From: Psychrobacter immobilis
Lineage (GTDB): Bacteria; Pseudomonadota; Gammaproteobacteria; Pseudomonadales; Moraxellaceae
Length of the DNA stretch: 64,000 nt
NCBI RefSeq assembly: GCF_904846185.1
Contig: NZ_CAJGZQ010000002.1
Span: forward strand, 124,001 to 188,000
Direction: 5' to 3'
Part shown: in pieces, positions 53,568 to 62,957 of the stretch
Numbering within the stretch: the stretch's first letter is position 1
Layout: each line of letters begins with the position of its first letter
Program-made: the position numbers and the translations under genes
Notes under the pieces: model-generated
Database searches by the model: none
What the model saw: only the letters and a program-made list of their open reading frames with translations
Told to the model about the DNA's origin: nothing

Positions 53568-54947
53568 TTAGCAAGGAATCTCAGCATTAGGGCGACTGTA
53601 ATACCACCATGTCAACACTATACAGAGAACATAAAAGACAATTAAAGCGATAAAAGTACCATCAACACCCAGTCCTGAACCAAACATTTTTGGGACAAAG
53701 AATGCGCCATAGGCCGCTATCGCTGAGGTAAAGCCAACCACTGCTGCTGATTCTTTACGTATCTCGACAAACAAATCCTCTGTACCTGCTTTTTGAGGTT
53801 CAAGGCGTTCATGAAAGGTTCTGAAGATAACGGGAATCATGGTAAAGGTAGAGCCGTTACCGATACCCGTGGTGATAAACAGCACCATAAAGGATATGAA
53901 GTATCCGACAAAGCTGCCCTCATGAGTCTCGCTAGGGAGGAAATACATCACCGCCACTACCGCCAATACCATCACGATATAGTTCCAAAAAGTTACTTTT
54001 GCGCCACTGGTTTTGTCAGATATCCAACCACCTAAGGGGCGAAATAGCGCACCAACTAAAGGACCCAAGAAGGCAAACTTAAGCGCATCAATGGCAGGAA
54101 ATGAGTTTTTAATCAGCATCGGAAACGCGGCTGAAAAACCAATGAACGAGCCAAAGGTTGCCATATATAGGATACACATGATCCAGTTATGTTTGCGTTT
54201 AAAGATAACGGATTGGTCTTTAAAGGAAGCTTTAGCAGTGGCAATATCGTTCATGCCAAACCATGCCAGTGCTGAAAATAGCAGAATAAAGGGTACCCAA
54301 ATAAAGCCTGCATTTTGTAGATAAAACAGCTGACCGCTTGCAGAGACTTGTGGGTCGCCGCCTAAGCTACCAAAGGCTGCTACCAATATAATCATCGGTA
54401 CAACGAACTGCATCACCGACACGCCAAGGTTACCCAAACCCGCGTTTAGCCCAAGAGCAGTGCCCTGTTCTGCTTTTGGAAAGAAGAACGAGATATTGGA
54501 CATGGAGGAGGCAAAGTTACCACCACCGAAGCCACAAAGTAGGGCAATAATGGCAAATATCATAAATGGCGTATCAGGGTTCTGAACCGCAAAGCCCATC
54601 CATAATGCTGGAATCAACAAGGATAAGGTAGATATCGCTGTCCAACGTCGCCCACCAAAGATAGGCACCATAAAAGAATAAAAAATTCGCAGCGTTGCCC
54701 CTGATAGTCCGGGCAGCGCGGCGAGCCAAAACAACTGCCCATCATCAAAATCAAAACCAATCTCGGGTAGACGGACGATGACGGCACTCCATACCATCCA
54801 TACTGCAAATGCCAATAGCAACGATGGAATGGATATCCATAAATTTCTACGGGCGACTTTTTTGCCGCCTCCTTCCCAAAATTCTTCTACTTCAGGTCGC
54901 CAGTCAGTGATGAGCTTACCACCTTTGAAGTTGTAATTATTGCCCAT
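53568..54947 (-). CDS. narK: Nitrate/nitrite transporter, E. coli NarK/NarU-like
   Basis: This major facilitator protein has 459 residues from the ATG at 54947, which has AGGA five bases upstream; the GTG at 54959 is an alternative. The N-terminus ITDWRPEVEEFW and the segments RLPEIGFDFDDGQLFWLAALPGLSGATLR and GFGGGNFASSMSNISFFFP contain the nitrate signature and the conserved Arg of the NarK2 (antiporter) type. It probably exchanges nitrate for nitrite. It is the first gene of the nar stretch on this strand. Confidence 0.92.
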   Translation of the reverse strand: MGNNYNFKGGKLITDWRPEVEEFWEGGGKKVARRNLWISIPSLLLAFAVWMVWSAVIVRLPEIGFDFDDGQLFWLAALPGLSGATLRIFYSFMVPIFGGRRWTAISTLSLLIPALWMGFAVQNPDTPFMIFAIIALLCGFGGGNFASSMSNISFFFPKAEQGTALGLNAGLGNLGVSVMQFVVPMIILVAAFGSLGGDPQVSASGQLFYLQNAGFIWVPFILLFSALAWFGMNDIATAKASFKDQSVIFKRKHNWIMCILYMATFGSFIGFSAAFPMLIKNSFPAIDALKFAFLGPLVGALFRPLGGWISDKTSGAKVTFWNYIVMVLAVVAVMYFLPSETHEGSFVGYFISFMVLFITTGIGNGSTFTMIPVIFRTFHERLEPQKAGTEDLFVEIRKESAAVVGFTSAIAAYGAFFVPKMFGSGLGVDGTFIALIVFYVLCIVLTWWYYSRPNAEIPC

Positions 54948-54959
54948 GTTATTCCTCAC

Positions 54960-55312
54960 TTAGTATCAGCTATGCCTAGTTATGTTCAGTATTTTTTATC
55001 ATCAAATGGCTGTCTAAACTTACAGTAAACCGTAGCGCTTACTCCTGTTAATATTGATAACAAAGAGCCGCCGTACTGGCTTATGAGCGCTATGAATCAC
55101 TTGCTCTTTCGAAAAATGATAACTCACGGTACTGTGTTATCCCGATGAAGAGTATTCATACATAGTGGTATACTGATGACTAAAAGGGGTATATTGCGGG
55201 CAGGTTTATCACTAAGGTTTTGCTTGTCGATGGACTGATAAGTGCGCTGTAGTATTTTTTATGCTGTATGTTTTTTGCTTTTGCGACGTTCAATTTTAAG
55301 ATCTAAAATCTT
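54960..55312. other. Divergent region between narK and narX
   Basis: These 353 bases separate the leftward narK from the rightward narX. A cluster of three NarL-type heptamers lies at 55164-55191: AGTGGTA, TACTGAT and AGGGGTA. None is in the 7-2-7 arrangement. An isolated TACTCCT is near 55035. No gene or FNR box is evident. Confidence 0.5.
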
Positions 55313-55330
55313 TTGCGCAGAAAGTGTTTG

Positions 55331-57382
55331 ATGGGAGCGCTATTAATCATGTCTAATCTACGACGGCAGTCTTTGTTCCTTCATACTTGGATTGCTATTA
55401 CGATCATCGCTACTTTGTTTTTGATGTCAGCGATAGGCAGCGGTGCGCTCGCTTGGGTCGCAAAGTCTGATGCTGAGGCGATTAATACCGCAGGCTCGAT
55501 ACGCATGGCAACGTATCGCATTAGCTTTCAGCTAGCGACTGACTTTGCGGATAACCATCCCTTTAGCTCAAGCCTAAATATCAAACAAGATGGCTTAGAT
55601 AGTGACAATGCGCCGCAGGTAGAAAAGCAAGACAGACTGGATTTCTCCAATAAAAGCGAGTCTGAAAAAATAGACATACTGGTTGAAGACATGGAGAGTC
55701 GTCTCAACAAATTACAAGCGTATCAACTGACCAGTGCCAACAGAGATAAGGCGATCAGTGAGCAATGGAGCCAGATAAAATCACAATGGTTTCGTGATTT
55801 AAAACCAGCATTGTTGGCACAAGACAAGCAAGGCTTTTATAGTGATTCAACCAAGTATATTGACGATGTTAATCGTTTTGTTGGCGCGTTACAGGATAGA
55901 AATGAGCAGCGTCAGACATGGCAGCAAAACCTACAAATACTCTCACTGATACTGAGCATGATTATCATGCTGATAGGCGTACGGAGATTACAGAACTCAG
56001 TGCTAACGCCTATTCAACAACTCATTAAAGCCAATCGGGCGTTTAAAGAAGGCAAATATGATACGAGAGTGTCTATCAGCGGTTATAGAGAATTTGAAGC
56101 GCTTGGTAATTCTTTTAACGGTATGGCCAGTACTATTGAGAGGTATCAGCGCTCACTTGAGAGTGAGGTACAGACAAAGACTCAGCATCTGGTAAAAGCC
56201 AACCAAGCCTTATCATTATTTTATGATTTCTCAAAGCAATTGACCAGTAGTCCTGTGAGCTTACATCGGCTTGATGAATTGATTACTGGCTTTGGGTGTA
56301 TATTCCCATATTTAGATTTTACGCTGTGTATTCAAAGCAATATTCTCACCAATAAAAACTCTATAGCCCTGCACGATGATAGGATGAAAGAGCTATGTAC
56401 CAAACTCACTTGTGATAGCTGCTCTATTAAAGAAGACGTTTATACCAAAACGTTTCCGATTATTCATCAAGATATAGAATTTGGTGAGCTAAAAGTCAGA
56501 CCAAAATCTGTCTTAATGACCAATCAAGCTTATGCAGAAGATAAGAAAAAAAGCGAGGAAGATTCAACACGTATCAAGGTAGTAGAGGTAGATAGTAGTT
56601 ATTTGATTGCTAAAAACAATGAATTGATCGTTGTGCTGACCAATCTCGTCAGCACCGCCTTATCCCTACGCAGACAAAGGCAGCAAGACCATCAGCTTAT
56701 TCTACTTGAAGAGCGCTCGACCATTGCTAGGGAGTTGCATGACTCTTTAGCACAGTCATTGTCTTATCTAAAAATACAAGTCAGCGTGCTCGAAAAACAT
56801 CTGCAACTGTCTACTGATAAAGACAGTGGGCTTGTGGTATTTGATGAGCAAAGTCAAATCAAGGTTGGGCAGCATATCAGTCAAATAAAAATGGGTCTAA
56901 ACTCTGCTTATCATGAGCTGCGAGACTTATTGACGACTTTTCGCTTGACGATTGATAGCGGCAATTTTGATGAAGCTTTATATGAGGCGGCTGATGAGTT
57001 TGCTGTAAAAGGGCAGTTTGACATAAAGGTCAACAATCAAATCCTATCTTTGAATCTAACGGCAACCGAACAAGTACATCTCATTCAAATTATAAGGGAG
57101 GCGCTGTCGAATATCAGTCGCCATGCCCATGCTAACAGCGTCACTATCGATTTGGTTTATGATGATGAAAGTAATTATGTAGCGATGATGGTCAATGATG
57201 ACGGCATCGGCATATCAGGGACTGTCAATCAGACCCAGCATCATGGTCTAATGATTATGAAAGAGCGTGCCTATAAATTAGGCGGTGATTTGATTATCTC
57301 TAATAATGTACCCGCAGGTACCAGCGTCATCGTCAGGTTTGTACCCAGTTTCTTTACGGATTATATGGCTGAGCAAAACTAA
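55331..57382 (+). CDS. narX: Nitrate/nitrite sensor histidine kinase NarX
   Basis: The kinase has about 683 residues from the ATG at 55331; starts at 55313 (TTG) or 55349 (ATG) are also possible. The periplasmic nitrate-binding P-box reads AINTAGSIRMATYRI, close to E. coli NarX, and follows the first membrane helix. A second helix, a HAMP domain and a central region with clustered cysteines (CTKLTCDSC) precede the HisKA_3 domain. The phosphorylated His is in ARELHDSLAQSL (about 468), followed by an ATPase domain (ALSNISRHAHA, NDDGIGI). It is longer than E. coli NarX (598), mostly from a larger periplasmic loop and linker. Confidence 0.93.
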   Translation: MGALLIMSNLRRQSLFLHTWIAITIIATLFLMSAIGSGALAWVAKSDAEAINTAGSIRMATYRISFQLATDFADNHPFSSSLNIKQDGLDSDNAPQVEKQDRLDFSNKSESEKIDILVEDMESRLNKLQAYQLTSANRDKAISEQWSQIKSQWFRDLKPALLAQDKQGFYSDSTKYIDDVNRFVGALQDRNEQRQTWQQNLQILSLILSMIIMLIGVRRLQNSVLTPIQQLIKANRAFKEGKYDTRVSISGYREFEALGNSFNGMASTIERYQRSLESEVQTKTQHLVKANQALSLFYDFSKQLTSSPVSLHRLDELITGFGCIFPYLDFTLCIQSNILTNKNSIALHDDRMKELCTKLTCDSCSIKEDVYTKTFPIIHQDIEFGELKVRPKSVLMTNQAYAEDKKKSEEDSTRIKVVEVDSSYLIAKNNELIVVLTNLVSTALSLRRQRQQDHQLILLEERSTIARELHDSLAQSLSYLKIQVSVLEKHLQLSTDKDSGLVVFDEQSQIKVGQHISQIKMGLNSAYHELRDLLTTFRLTIDSGNFDEALYEAADEFAVKGQFDIKVNNQILSLNLTATEQVHLIQIIREALSNISRHAHANSVTIDLVYDDESNYVAMMVNDDGIGISGTVNQTQHHGLMIMKERAYKLGGDLIISNNVPAGTSVIVRFVPSFFTDYMAEQN

Positions 57383-57456
57383 GTGAATAGGCTTAGTAAA
57401 CGCTCTTAACCACTGCATTGTATTTTTTGTAGCATTTTTCAATTTGTGAGTATTTT

Positions 57457-58116
57457 ATGACTACTAAAGTTTATACGTCTGCTTCTCCGGCTCGGCTGTT
57501 ATTAGTTGATGACCATCCTATGCTGCGCCGCGGTGTCGCAGAACTGCTCAGTCTCGAAAGTGATGTAACGGTCGTTGGTGAGGCAAATAACGGACAAGAA
57601 GCGTTGGATTTTTTGGCAAACAACCCAGTTGATCTGGTCATTCTAGATCATAAAATGCCAGTGTTGACTGGTATCGAAACCTTAAGAGAAATCAAAGCCA
57701 GAAATATTGACGTGGCTACCTTGCTATTTACAGTTTCTGACAGCGGAGAAGACGTACAAGAAGCGTTGAAATTAGGGGTGGATGGTTATTTGCTAAAAGA
57801 TATGGAGCCTGAGTTAATCATCGTCGATATTAGAAAAGTGTTGCGCGGTGAGCTGGTTATCAGTCCCAATTTAGCCTCAATATTGGCGCAAACATTACGT
57901 ACACCAAGCATTGAAGATATCGCTGGCAATCTTACTACTAGAGAGTTGCAAGTGATTCAAATGATTGCTGAAGGCTTAAGTAATAAAATGATCGCCAACA
58001 AACTGGATATCGCAGAATCCACAGTAAAAGTGCATGTTAAGCATATTTTGAACAAAACTGGACTACGCACACGGGTAGAGGCGGCAGTATGGACCGTGAA
58101 TCATTTATCAAAGTAG
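57457..58116 (+). CDS. narL: Nitrate/nitrite response regulator NarL
   Basis: This 219-residue regulator has a receiver domain with phosphoacceptor Asp 64 (VILDHKMPV) and a C-terminal LuxR-type helix-turn-helix (LTTRELQVIQMIAEGLSNKM, then ESTVKVHVKHIL). It is partnered with NarX 74 bases upstream and should bind the heptamer palindromes upstream of narG and moaA. Its last codons form the first unit of a 16-base degenerate tandem repeat. Confidence 0.94.
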   Translation: MTTKVYTSASPARLLLVDDHPMLRRGVAELLSLESDVTVVGEANNGQEALDFLANNPVDLVILDHKMPVLTGIETLREIKARNIDVATLLFTVSDSGEDVQEALKLGVDGYLLKDMEPELIIVDIRKVLRGELVISPNLASILAQTLRTPSIEDIAGNLTTRELQVIQMIAEGLSNKMIANKLDIAESTVKVHVKHILNKTGLRTRVEAAVWTVNHLSK

Positions 58117-58216
58117 TCGTTTGTCAAAATGGTTATTTATCGAAGTAATTGTTTTTTGAAAATATTACTTTTTGAAATCGCTACTTTTTGAAAGCATTAC
58201 TTTTTATAAAAACATC
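58104..58216. repeat. Seven degenerate 16-base tandem repeats across the narL 3' end
   Basis: The units begin TTTATCAAAG, TTTGTCAAAA, TTTATCGAAG, TTTTTTGAAA, TTTTTGAAAT, TTTTTGAAAG and TTTTTATAAA. The spacing is 16 bases, one unit being 17. The first unit includes the narL stop codon. Confidence 0.75.
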
Positions 58217-58272
58217 ATGGGTCATCTGGATAACTCCTATTACATGTCTAGATAGCTCTCTATATCAGTCAA

Positions 58273-58310
58273 AAAAAAGCTACCGAGCAGTGATGCTGGG
58301 TGGCTTTTTT
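58273..58310. terminator. Bidirectional terminator between narL and narK
   Basis: AAAAAAGCTACC and GGTGGCTTTTTT flank an inner AGCA/TGCT stem. A and T runs on both sides allow termination from either convergent gene. Confidence 0.8.
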
Positions 58311-58329
58311 ATTTTATAAGCTAATCAAA

Positions 58330-59808
58330 TTAGCCTTCTTCAGCGGCAATTTGACGATCGACCGAGGACATTTTGTATTCGTCACCAAAGGCATCTTCAG
58401 GCTCTTTTAACCAGAAGAAACAAAGTACCCAAGCGATAAATGCACCTATCGCAATGATAAAAAAGAACTGATTTGGTTCGACCAACGTAAATATAAATAG
58501 GTAGAACACAGCGCCAACGTTGCCATAAGCCCCCGCCATACCAGAAATTTGACCCGTTAAGCGCCGTTTAATTGAGGGGATAATACCAAAAGTTGCGCCT
58601 TCTGCCCCTTGCACAAAGACTGAGCATAGAATCGTAAAGACGACCGCGATAAACAATGGCCACTCTGCATTCAGCAATCCCATCAATCCAAAGCCGATAC
58701 CGATACCGAACATGTATACCAACATTACCAAGCGACGATTGCCAACCTTGTCAGAGATATAGCCGCCAAGTGGTCGCGCCCATAAGTTAACAAAAGCAAA
58801 AGTCGATGCGACTAAGCCTGCGACGGTAGGGTCGAGCTTCCACGTTGCGGCAAAGAACATAGGTAGCATAGAGACGACCGCCAGCTCTGCGCCAAAGTTA
58901 GCAAAGTAGGTGACATTTAGGGCAGCAACAGAGGTAAAGGGGTATTTGTCATCCTCAGGGATACCCGCTTTGAGAATGGGTACGTTGACACTGATGGCTT
59001 TGTAAATTTGGTAAATAACCACCACAGCGATGAGAGTATAAAACCCCCAAGCGCCCGTTTCGCTCAGGAATCCCATGTTTTTGGTACGATAAACCAATAC
59101 ACCCAATACGCCATATAAAGGAATAATGAATAGGCAATATAATAATAAATCTCTCCAACTTGATACCTCTAAAGCACCTGCCTTACGTGCTTTTTTATGG
59201 GTATCTTGTGTAGGGCCATCGGTGATTAAAAACCAGTAAGCCACCCCGTAAGCGGCCATCAGTAAGCCAGATAATGCAATTGCCCAGCGCCAACCGTCAT
59301 CACCACCAAAGAACTGTAGCGCAACCGTCGGAATGGTAATCGCTGCGGCAGCTGAACCAAAATTACCCCAGCCTGCATAAAACCCTTCGGCAAAGCCAAT
59401 GTCTTTTGGCTTAAACCAAAGGGCGGTCATGTGAATGCCAACGACGAACCCTGCACCCACGATAGACATAAATAGGCGAGCGACGAACAGCTGCATCGCG
59501 GAATCACCAAAAGCGAAGAACCATGTCGGTATCGCCATGACGACCATCAGTATGGAAAACACGCGACGCGGACCGAAGCGATCCAATGCCATGCCGACTA
59601 CCACTCGCCCCGGAATGGTCAAAGCAACGTTGGCAATGAGAAATAATTTGATGTGTTCAGAAGTTAAGTAGCTTTCGGCCTCTAGCATAGAAGTGGCTAG
59701 TGGTGCCATATTGAACCAGACATAAAAGGTCAGAAAAAAAGCAATCCACGTATAGTGAAGCGCTCTTATATCACGGCGTTCAACCTCAAGTAGCTCTTTT
59801 GCATGCAT
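58330..59808 (-). CDS. Nitrate/proton symporter-like MFS protein, NarK1/NasA type
   Basis: This 492-residue major facilitator protein starts with RRDIRALHYTWIAFFLTFYVWFN, the N-terminus of NarK1/NasA-type nitrate transporters. It shows the nitrate signature regions GWGNFGSAAAAITIP and GAYGNVGAVFYLFIF. It differs from the other NarK in the window and probably imports nitrate with protons to start respiration. GGAG precedes the ATG. It is convergent with narL and carries a NarL-like palindrome upstream. Confidence 0.9.
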   Translation of the reverse strand: MHAKELLEVERRDIRALHYTWIAFFLTFYVWFNMAPLATSMLEAESYLTSEHIKLFLIANVALTIPGRVVVGMALDRFGPRRVFSILMVVMAIPTWFFAFGDSAMQLFVARLFMSIVGAGFVVGIHMTALWFKPKDIGFAEGFYAGWGNFGSAAAAITIPTVALQFFGGDDGWRWAIALSGLLMAAYGVAYWFLITDGPTQDTHKKARKAGALEVSSWRDLLLYCLFIIPLYGVLGVLVYRTKNMGFLSETGAWGFYTLIAVVVIYQIYKAISVNVPILKAGIPEDDKYPFTSVAALNVTYFANFGAELAVVSMLPMFFAATWKLDPTVAGLVASTFAFVNLWARPLGGYISDKVGNRRLVMLVYMFGIGIGFGLMGLLNAEWPLFIAVVFTILCSVFVQGAEGATFGIIPSIKRRLTGQISGMAGAYGNVGAVFYLFIFTLVEPNQFFFIIAIGAFIAWVLCFFWLKEPEDAFGDEYKMSSVDRQIAAEEG

Positions 59809-60133
59809 GACAAGTATTCTCCACCGTCGAACTGGATAGTTTAGATGGAGTTAATGTAGCAATAAGTAAGCTCGCTAACCATTAGGCGAAAGCAGTATGA
59901 ATGTCATTTCACATACTACTTAATGGGGATTAAAAAGTGGCTTTAATATCCTATATATTGATGGTTAACTAAGATGATATGAGGATAGCAATACATTTGA
60001 AAATATGATGCGCTATAGTAATAATAACCATTACTGTGTGTGCTTTTCTCGTTTATCAATAGAATTTTATTCTCAAGTAAGCTGTTAATAAAAAGGATTG
60101 GGATACACCCATCAAATTAGCCAAGGAGTTACC
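59809..60133. other. Divergent region between narK1-type gene and DUF1971 gene
   Basis: These 325 bases contain promoters for both directions. A candidate NarL site (59914-59929) and an imperfect AGTATG/CATACT inverted repeat around it are visible. No good FNR box and no gene are seen. Confidence 0.5.
59914..59929. promoter_or_regulatory. Candidate NarL-type site upstream of the NarK1-type gene
   Basis: TACTACT-TA-ATGGGGA: the first heptamer is a full match, and the second has one mismatch in its inner GTA. It is about 106 bases before the transporter ATG. Weaker than the narG and moaA sites. Confidence 0.4.
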
Positions 60134-60535
60134 ATGAGTCATACTGTCGCCTCAAACCCCGTCATACCCAGCCATTGGAAAATAAAGCGTTCGACCCACT
60201 TTTTTACTAAAGATAAAGTCCCAAAAGCCTTGTTGACTCATCACAATACAGCAGAGGGCGTATACGGCCAAATTTGTGTCATGCAAGGCACGGTTACCTT
60301 TTATGGCTTTGCTGATGAAGCCGCCACTGAACCTGAAAAAACCATTGTTATTAAAGCAGGGCAGTTCGCTGTCAGTCCGCCTCAATATTGGCACTGCGTA
60401 GAATTAAGTGATGATGCCCAATTCAATATTAATTTTTGGACAGAAGCGGATACTGGTAATAAGTCGCTGTTCAATAGCTCAAAGATACACAGCAAGCCTA
60501 TCGAAAAGTTGTTTGATCAGTCGGATGAATCATAA
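60134..60535 (+). CDS. DUF1971 (TehB-like cupin) domain protein
   Basis: The ATG at 60134 has AAGGAG upstream and gives 133 residues; an earlier in-frame start is rejected. The protein has the DUF1971 pattern: WKIKRSTHFFTKDKVPKALL, GVYGQICVMQGTVTFYGF and FAVSPPQYWHCVELSDDAQFNI. It is a small beta-barrel domain also fused to tellurite-resistance TehB proteins. Placement beside nitrate genes suggests a role in the anaerobic or nitrosative stress response, but the function is unknown. Confidence 0.8.
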   Translation: MSHTVASNPVIPSHWKIKRSTHFFTKDKVPKALLTHHNTAEGVYGQICVMQGTVTFYGFADEAATEPEKTIVIKAGQFAVSPPQYWHCVELSDDAQFNINFWTEADTGNKSLFNSSKIHSKPIEKLFDQSDES

Positions 60536-60586
60536 GGGCTATATATATGAATCAGCTATTAAAAATATCATATTCATAAGCAAAAA

Positions 60587-60610
60587 AATAAGGCCACGAA
60601 TGGCCTTATT
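60587..60610. terminator. Bidirectional terminator between DUF1971 gene and nemA
   Basis: AATAAGGCCA / TGGCCTTATT is a perfect 10-base stem with a CGAA tetraloop between two convergent genes. Confidence 0.85.
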
Positions 60611-60613
60611 GTA

Positions 60614-61756
60614 TTAAGAGCTTTGATAGTAAGGATAATCATTATAGCCAATTTCGGTGCCACCATACATCGTGGTAGGATCTACCTCGTTGAGTGGCCA
60701 ATGATTGGCTATGCGCTCAGGTAAATCGGGATTAGCAATAAAGGGACGACCAAAAGCAAATAAATCGCCATAACCTTTAGCTAGCATATAAACCGATTTT
60801 TCCGTCGTGTATTTACCCGCATAGATAATACGTCCTGAAAACTCCGCTCTGACGGCTTGATAAAACGTCTCTGGTAAATCAGGAGCATTGTCCCAGTCAG
60901 CTTCTGCAATAGATAAATAAGCGATACCCGCTTGTTCAAGTACTTTAATCGCTTCCATATACGTATGATGTGGATCTGATTCCACTAGCCCTAAATACAC
61001 GCGAGTCTCATCTGTGCTAGCAAACAGCGGTGCGAAACGTACGCCTAAACGATCAGCGCCAACCACTTCACTGACGGCAGCTACGATTTCTTTTAAGAAA
61101 CGCAAGCGATTGGTCAATGAACCGCCATACTGATCATCACGTGTGTTGCTATGCTCAGAGATGAACTGATTCACCAAATAGCCATTGGCACAGTGCAGCT
61201 CGACGCCATCAAAACCTGCCTCCAATGCATTGCGCGCGGCTGCCGCATACATAGCGACCAGTTCACTAACTTCATCAGTACTGAGTGCGCGTGGCTCACT
61301 AGGATCGGCTAACGCGCCTGCACCTGGTGCTGTTTCGATAAATACTTTTACATTGTCAGCAGTGATAGCTGATGGTGCAATTGGCTGAGCGCCTTGTGGT
61401 TGTAAGCTGGTATGAGACACGCGACCCACATGCCAAAGCTGAGCGAAAATGATACCACCTGCTGCGTGTACCGCTTGAGTGACCTTTTTCCAGCCTTCGA
61501 TTTGGGCATGCGAATGTATGCCTGGCGTCCACGCATAACCTTGACCCCTTGGCTCAATTTGCGTGCCTTCAGTGACCATAAAACCAGCAGAGGCGCGCTG
61601 TGTATAGTAGCTTGCCATTAATTCATTAGGAATATTGTCCGGTTGCGTGCTGCGAGAGCGTGTCAACGGTGGCATGACAATACGGTTTTTTAACGTATAT
61701 GGTCCAAGTGTGACAGATGCAAATAATGGGCTGGTATCGATATTAGATGGTTCCAT
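60614..61756 (-). CDS. nemA: Old Yellow Enzyme family alkene reductase (NemA-like)
   Basis: This FMN-dependent NAD(P)H enoate reductase has 380 residues. The N-terminus MPPLTRSRSTQP, the substrate motif HCANGYL (His and Asn with following Tyr) and SNTRDDQYGGSLTNRLRF are OYE hallmarks. The usual HGANGY has Cys in place of Gly here. It reduces activated C=C bonds or nitro compounds in detoxification. It is divergent from a LysR regulator 163 bases away, which probably controls it. Confidence 0.92.
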   Translation of the reverse strand: MEPSNIDTSPLFASVTLGPYTLKNRIVMPPLTRSRSTQPDNIPNELMASYYTQRASAGFMVTEGTQIEPRGQGYAWTPGIHSHAQIEGWKKVTQAVHAAGGIIFAQLWHVGRVSHTSLQPQGAQPIAPSAITADNVKVFIETAPGAGALADPSEPRALSTDEVSELVAMYAAAARNALEAGFDGVELHCANGYLVNQFISEHSNTRDDQYGGSLTNRLRFLKEIVAAVSEVVGADRLGVRFAPLFASTDETRVYLGLVESDPHHTYMEAIKVLEQAGIAYLSIAEADWDNAPDLPETFYQAVRAEFSGRIIYAGKYTTEKSVYMLAKGYGDLFAFGRPFIANPDLPERIANHWPLNEVDPTTMYGGTEIGYNDYPYYQSS

Positions 61757-61919
61757 AAAACTCTCTTTTAAAACAAATGGACGGGGTTATTGTTTAAACC
61801 ATTGAGCTTGTTTTGATGCTTTATTACTGCGTAAGTAAGGTTGGTAAGCATAGAGTTTTATAGATACAATTGGAAACAGGGTTTTGTTGTTTAAGATACA
61901 ATTATTAATGGTATATGTT

Positions 61920-62816
61920 ATGAATGGAATTAACCGACTCGATATCAAGCAGCTGAGAGTGCTACATGCGTTGCTTGATCTAAAAAATCTCTCACAAGTC
62001 GCGCGCAAAATGGGGCTGACACAACAGGCAATCAGCGAACAATTACGTAAGCTGCGTGATTTGTTTGATGATCGTTTGTTTATTCGTCAAGGCAATAGCA
62101 TGGTGGCAACCCCCAAAGCGCTATCGATGCAGCAACCCATTAGTCGCATATTAGAGCAGTTAGAAGCACTGTTAGAGCCGGATGTGTTTTCGCCGCAGAC
62201 TTATAAAGGCGTATTTACGATTAGCGCGACCGACTATGCGACGCAGGCATTATTACCGCAGTTGTTTCATATAACGCGCCGCGACGCGCCTGATTTGAAA
62301 TTAATCGTGCGTGATTTTGCCTCAGACAATGTCAATCAGCTTATTGCGGCAGGCGAGCTTGATCTGCTGATTACTTTCCCAGAATTTATTCCTGATAACT
62401 TGGTTTATGTGACGCTACTTGAAGAACAACATTTCTGCATTACTGGTTGCAATAACGATTTTACAACAGAGCCGCTGTCACTGGCACAAATTGCCGCACA
62501 CTCGCAGCTGGTGGTGTCACCTTCACGCGCTAACTTGCGTGGTTCTCATGATCAGTGGTTTGCAGAAAAAGGTCTTAAACGAAACATCGTTATGTCCGTT
62601 CCTAGCTTTTCTGCGGTGCCAGATATCCTTTATACAACCGATATGATTGCATTTTATCCTTCGCGTTTATTACCAAACAGTCGGGTTAAAGAGCTTAAAG
62701 TGGAAGCCCTGCCACCCACATTTAAGGTGATAGCAGCATGGCACCCACGTACCAGTCACAGTGGTATACACCGTTGGCTGATTGAACAGTTACAGCAGTT
62801 ATCCAAGTCTGACTAA
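61920..62816 (+). CDS. LysR-family transcriptional regulator
   Basis: The protein has 298 residues from the ATG at 61920; ATG 61908 and TTG 61884 are alternatives. An N-terminal winged helix-turn-helix (NLSQVARKMGLTQQAISEQL) is followed by a periplasmic-binding-protein-like effector domain. It is divergent from nemA, the common layout for LysR activators. Its TAA stop lies inside a palindromic repeat that may double as a terminator. Confidence 0.9.
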   Translation: MNGINRLDIKQLRVLHALLDLKNLSQVARKMGLTQQAISEQLRKLRDLFDDRLFIRQGNSMVATPKALSMQQPISRILEQLEALLEPDVFSPQTYKGVFTISATDYATQALLPQLFHITRRDAPDLKLIVRDFASDNVNQLIAAGELDLLITFPEFIPDNLVYVTLLEEQHFCITGCNNDFTTEPLSLAQIAAHSQLVVSPSRANLRGSHDQWFAEKGLKRNIVMSVPSFSAVPDILYTTDMIAFYPSRLLPNSRVKELKVEALPPTFKVIAAWHPRTSHSGIHRWLIEQLQQLSKSD

Positions 62817-62864
62817 GGCATGACCTCATTTCTATCTGCATTTTTAAAATGAGGACATGCCCTA
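62814..62864. repeat. Palindromic repeat of the TAGGGCGTGTCCTCA family at the lysR stop codon
   Basis: TAAGGCATGACCTCATTT and AAATGAGGACATGCCCTA pair at 16 of 18 positions across a 51-base element. The LysR stop codon is its first three bases. Confidence 0.7.
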
Positions 62865-62957
62865 GAGCGTTATTGTTTTTATTCTTCGTCATTAGTTTTA
62901 CTAAAGCCATTTTCATCAAAGCTGCTTTTATCAAAACTAACATTACTGATGCCAGAA

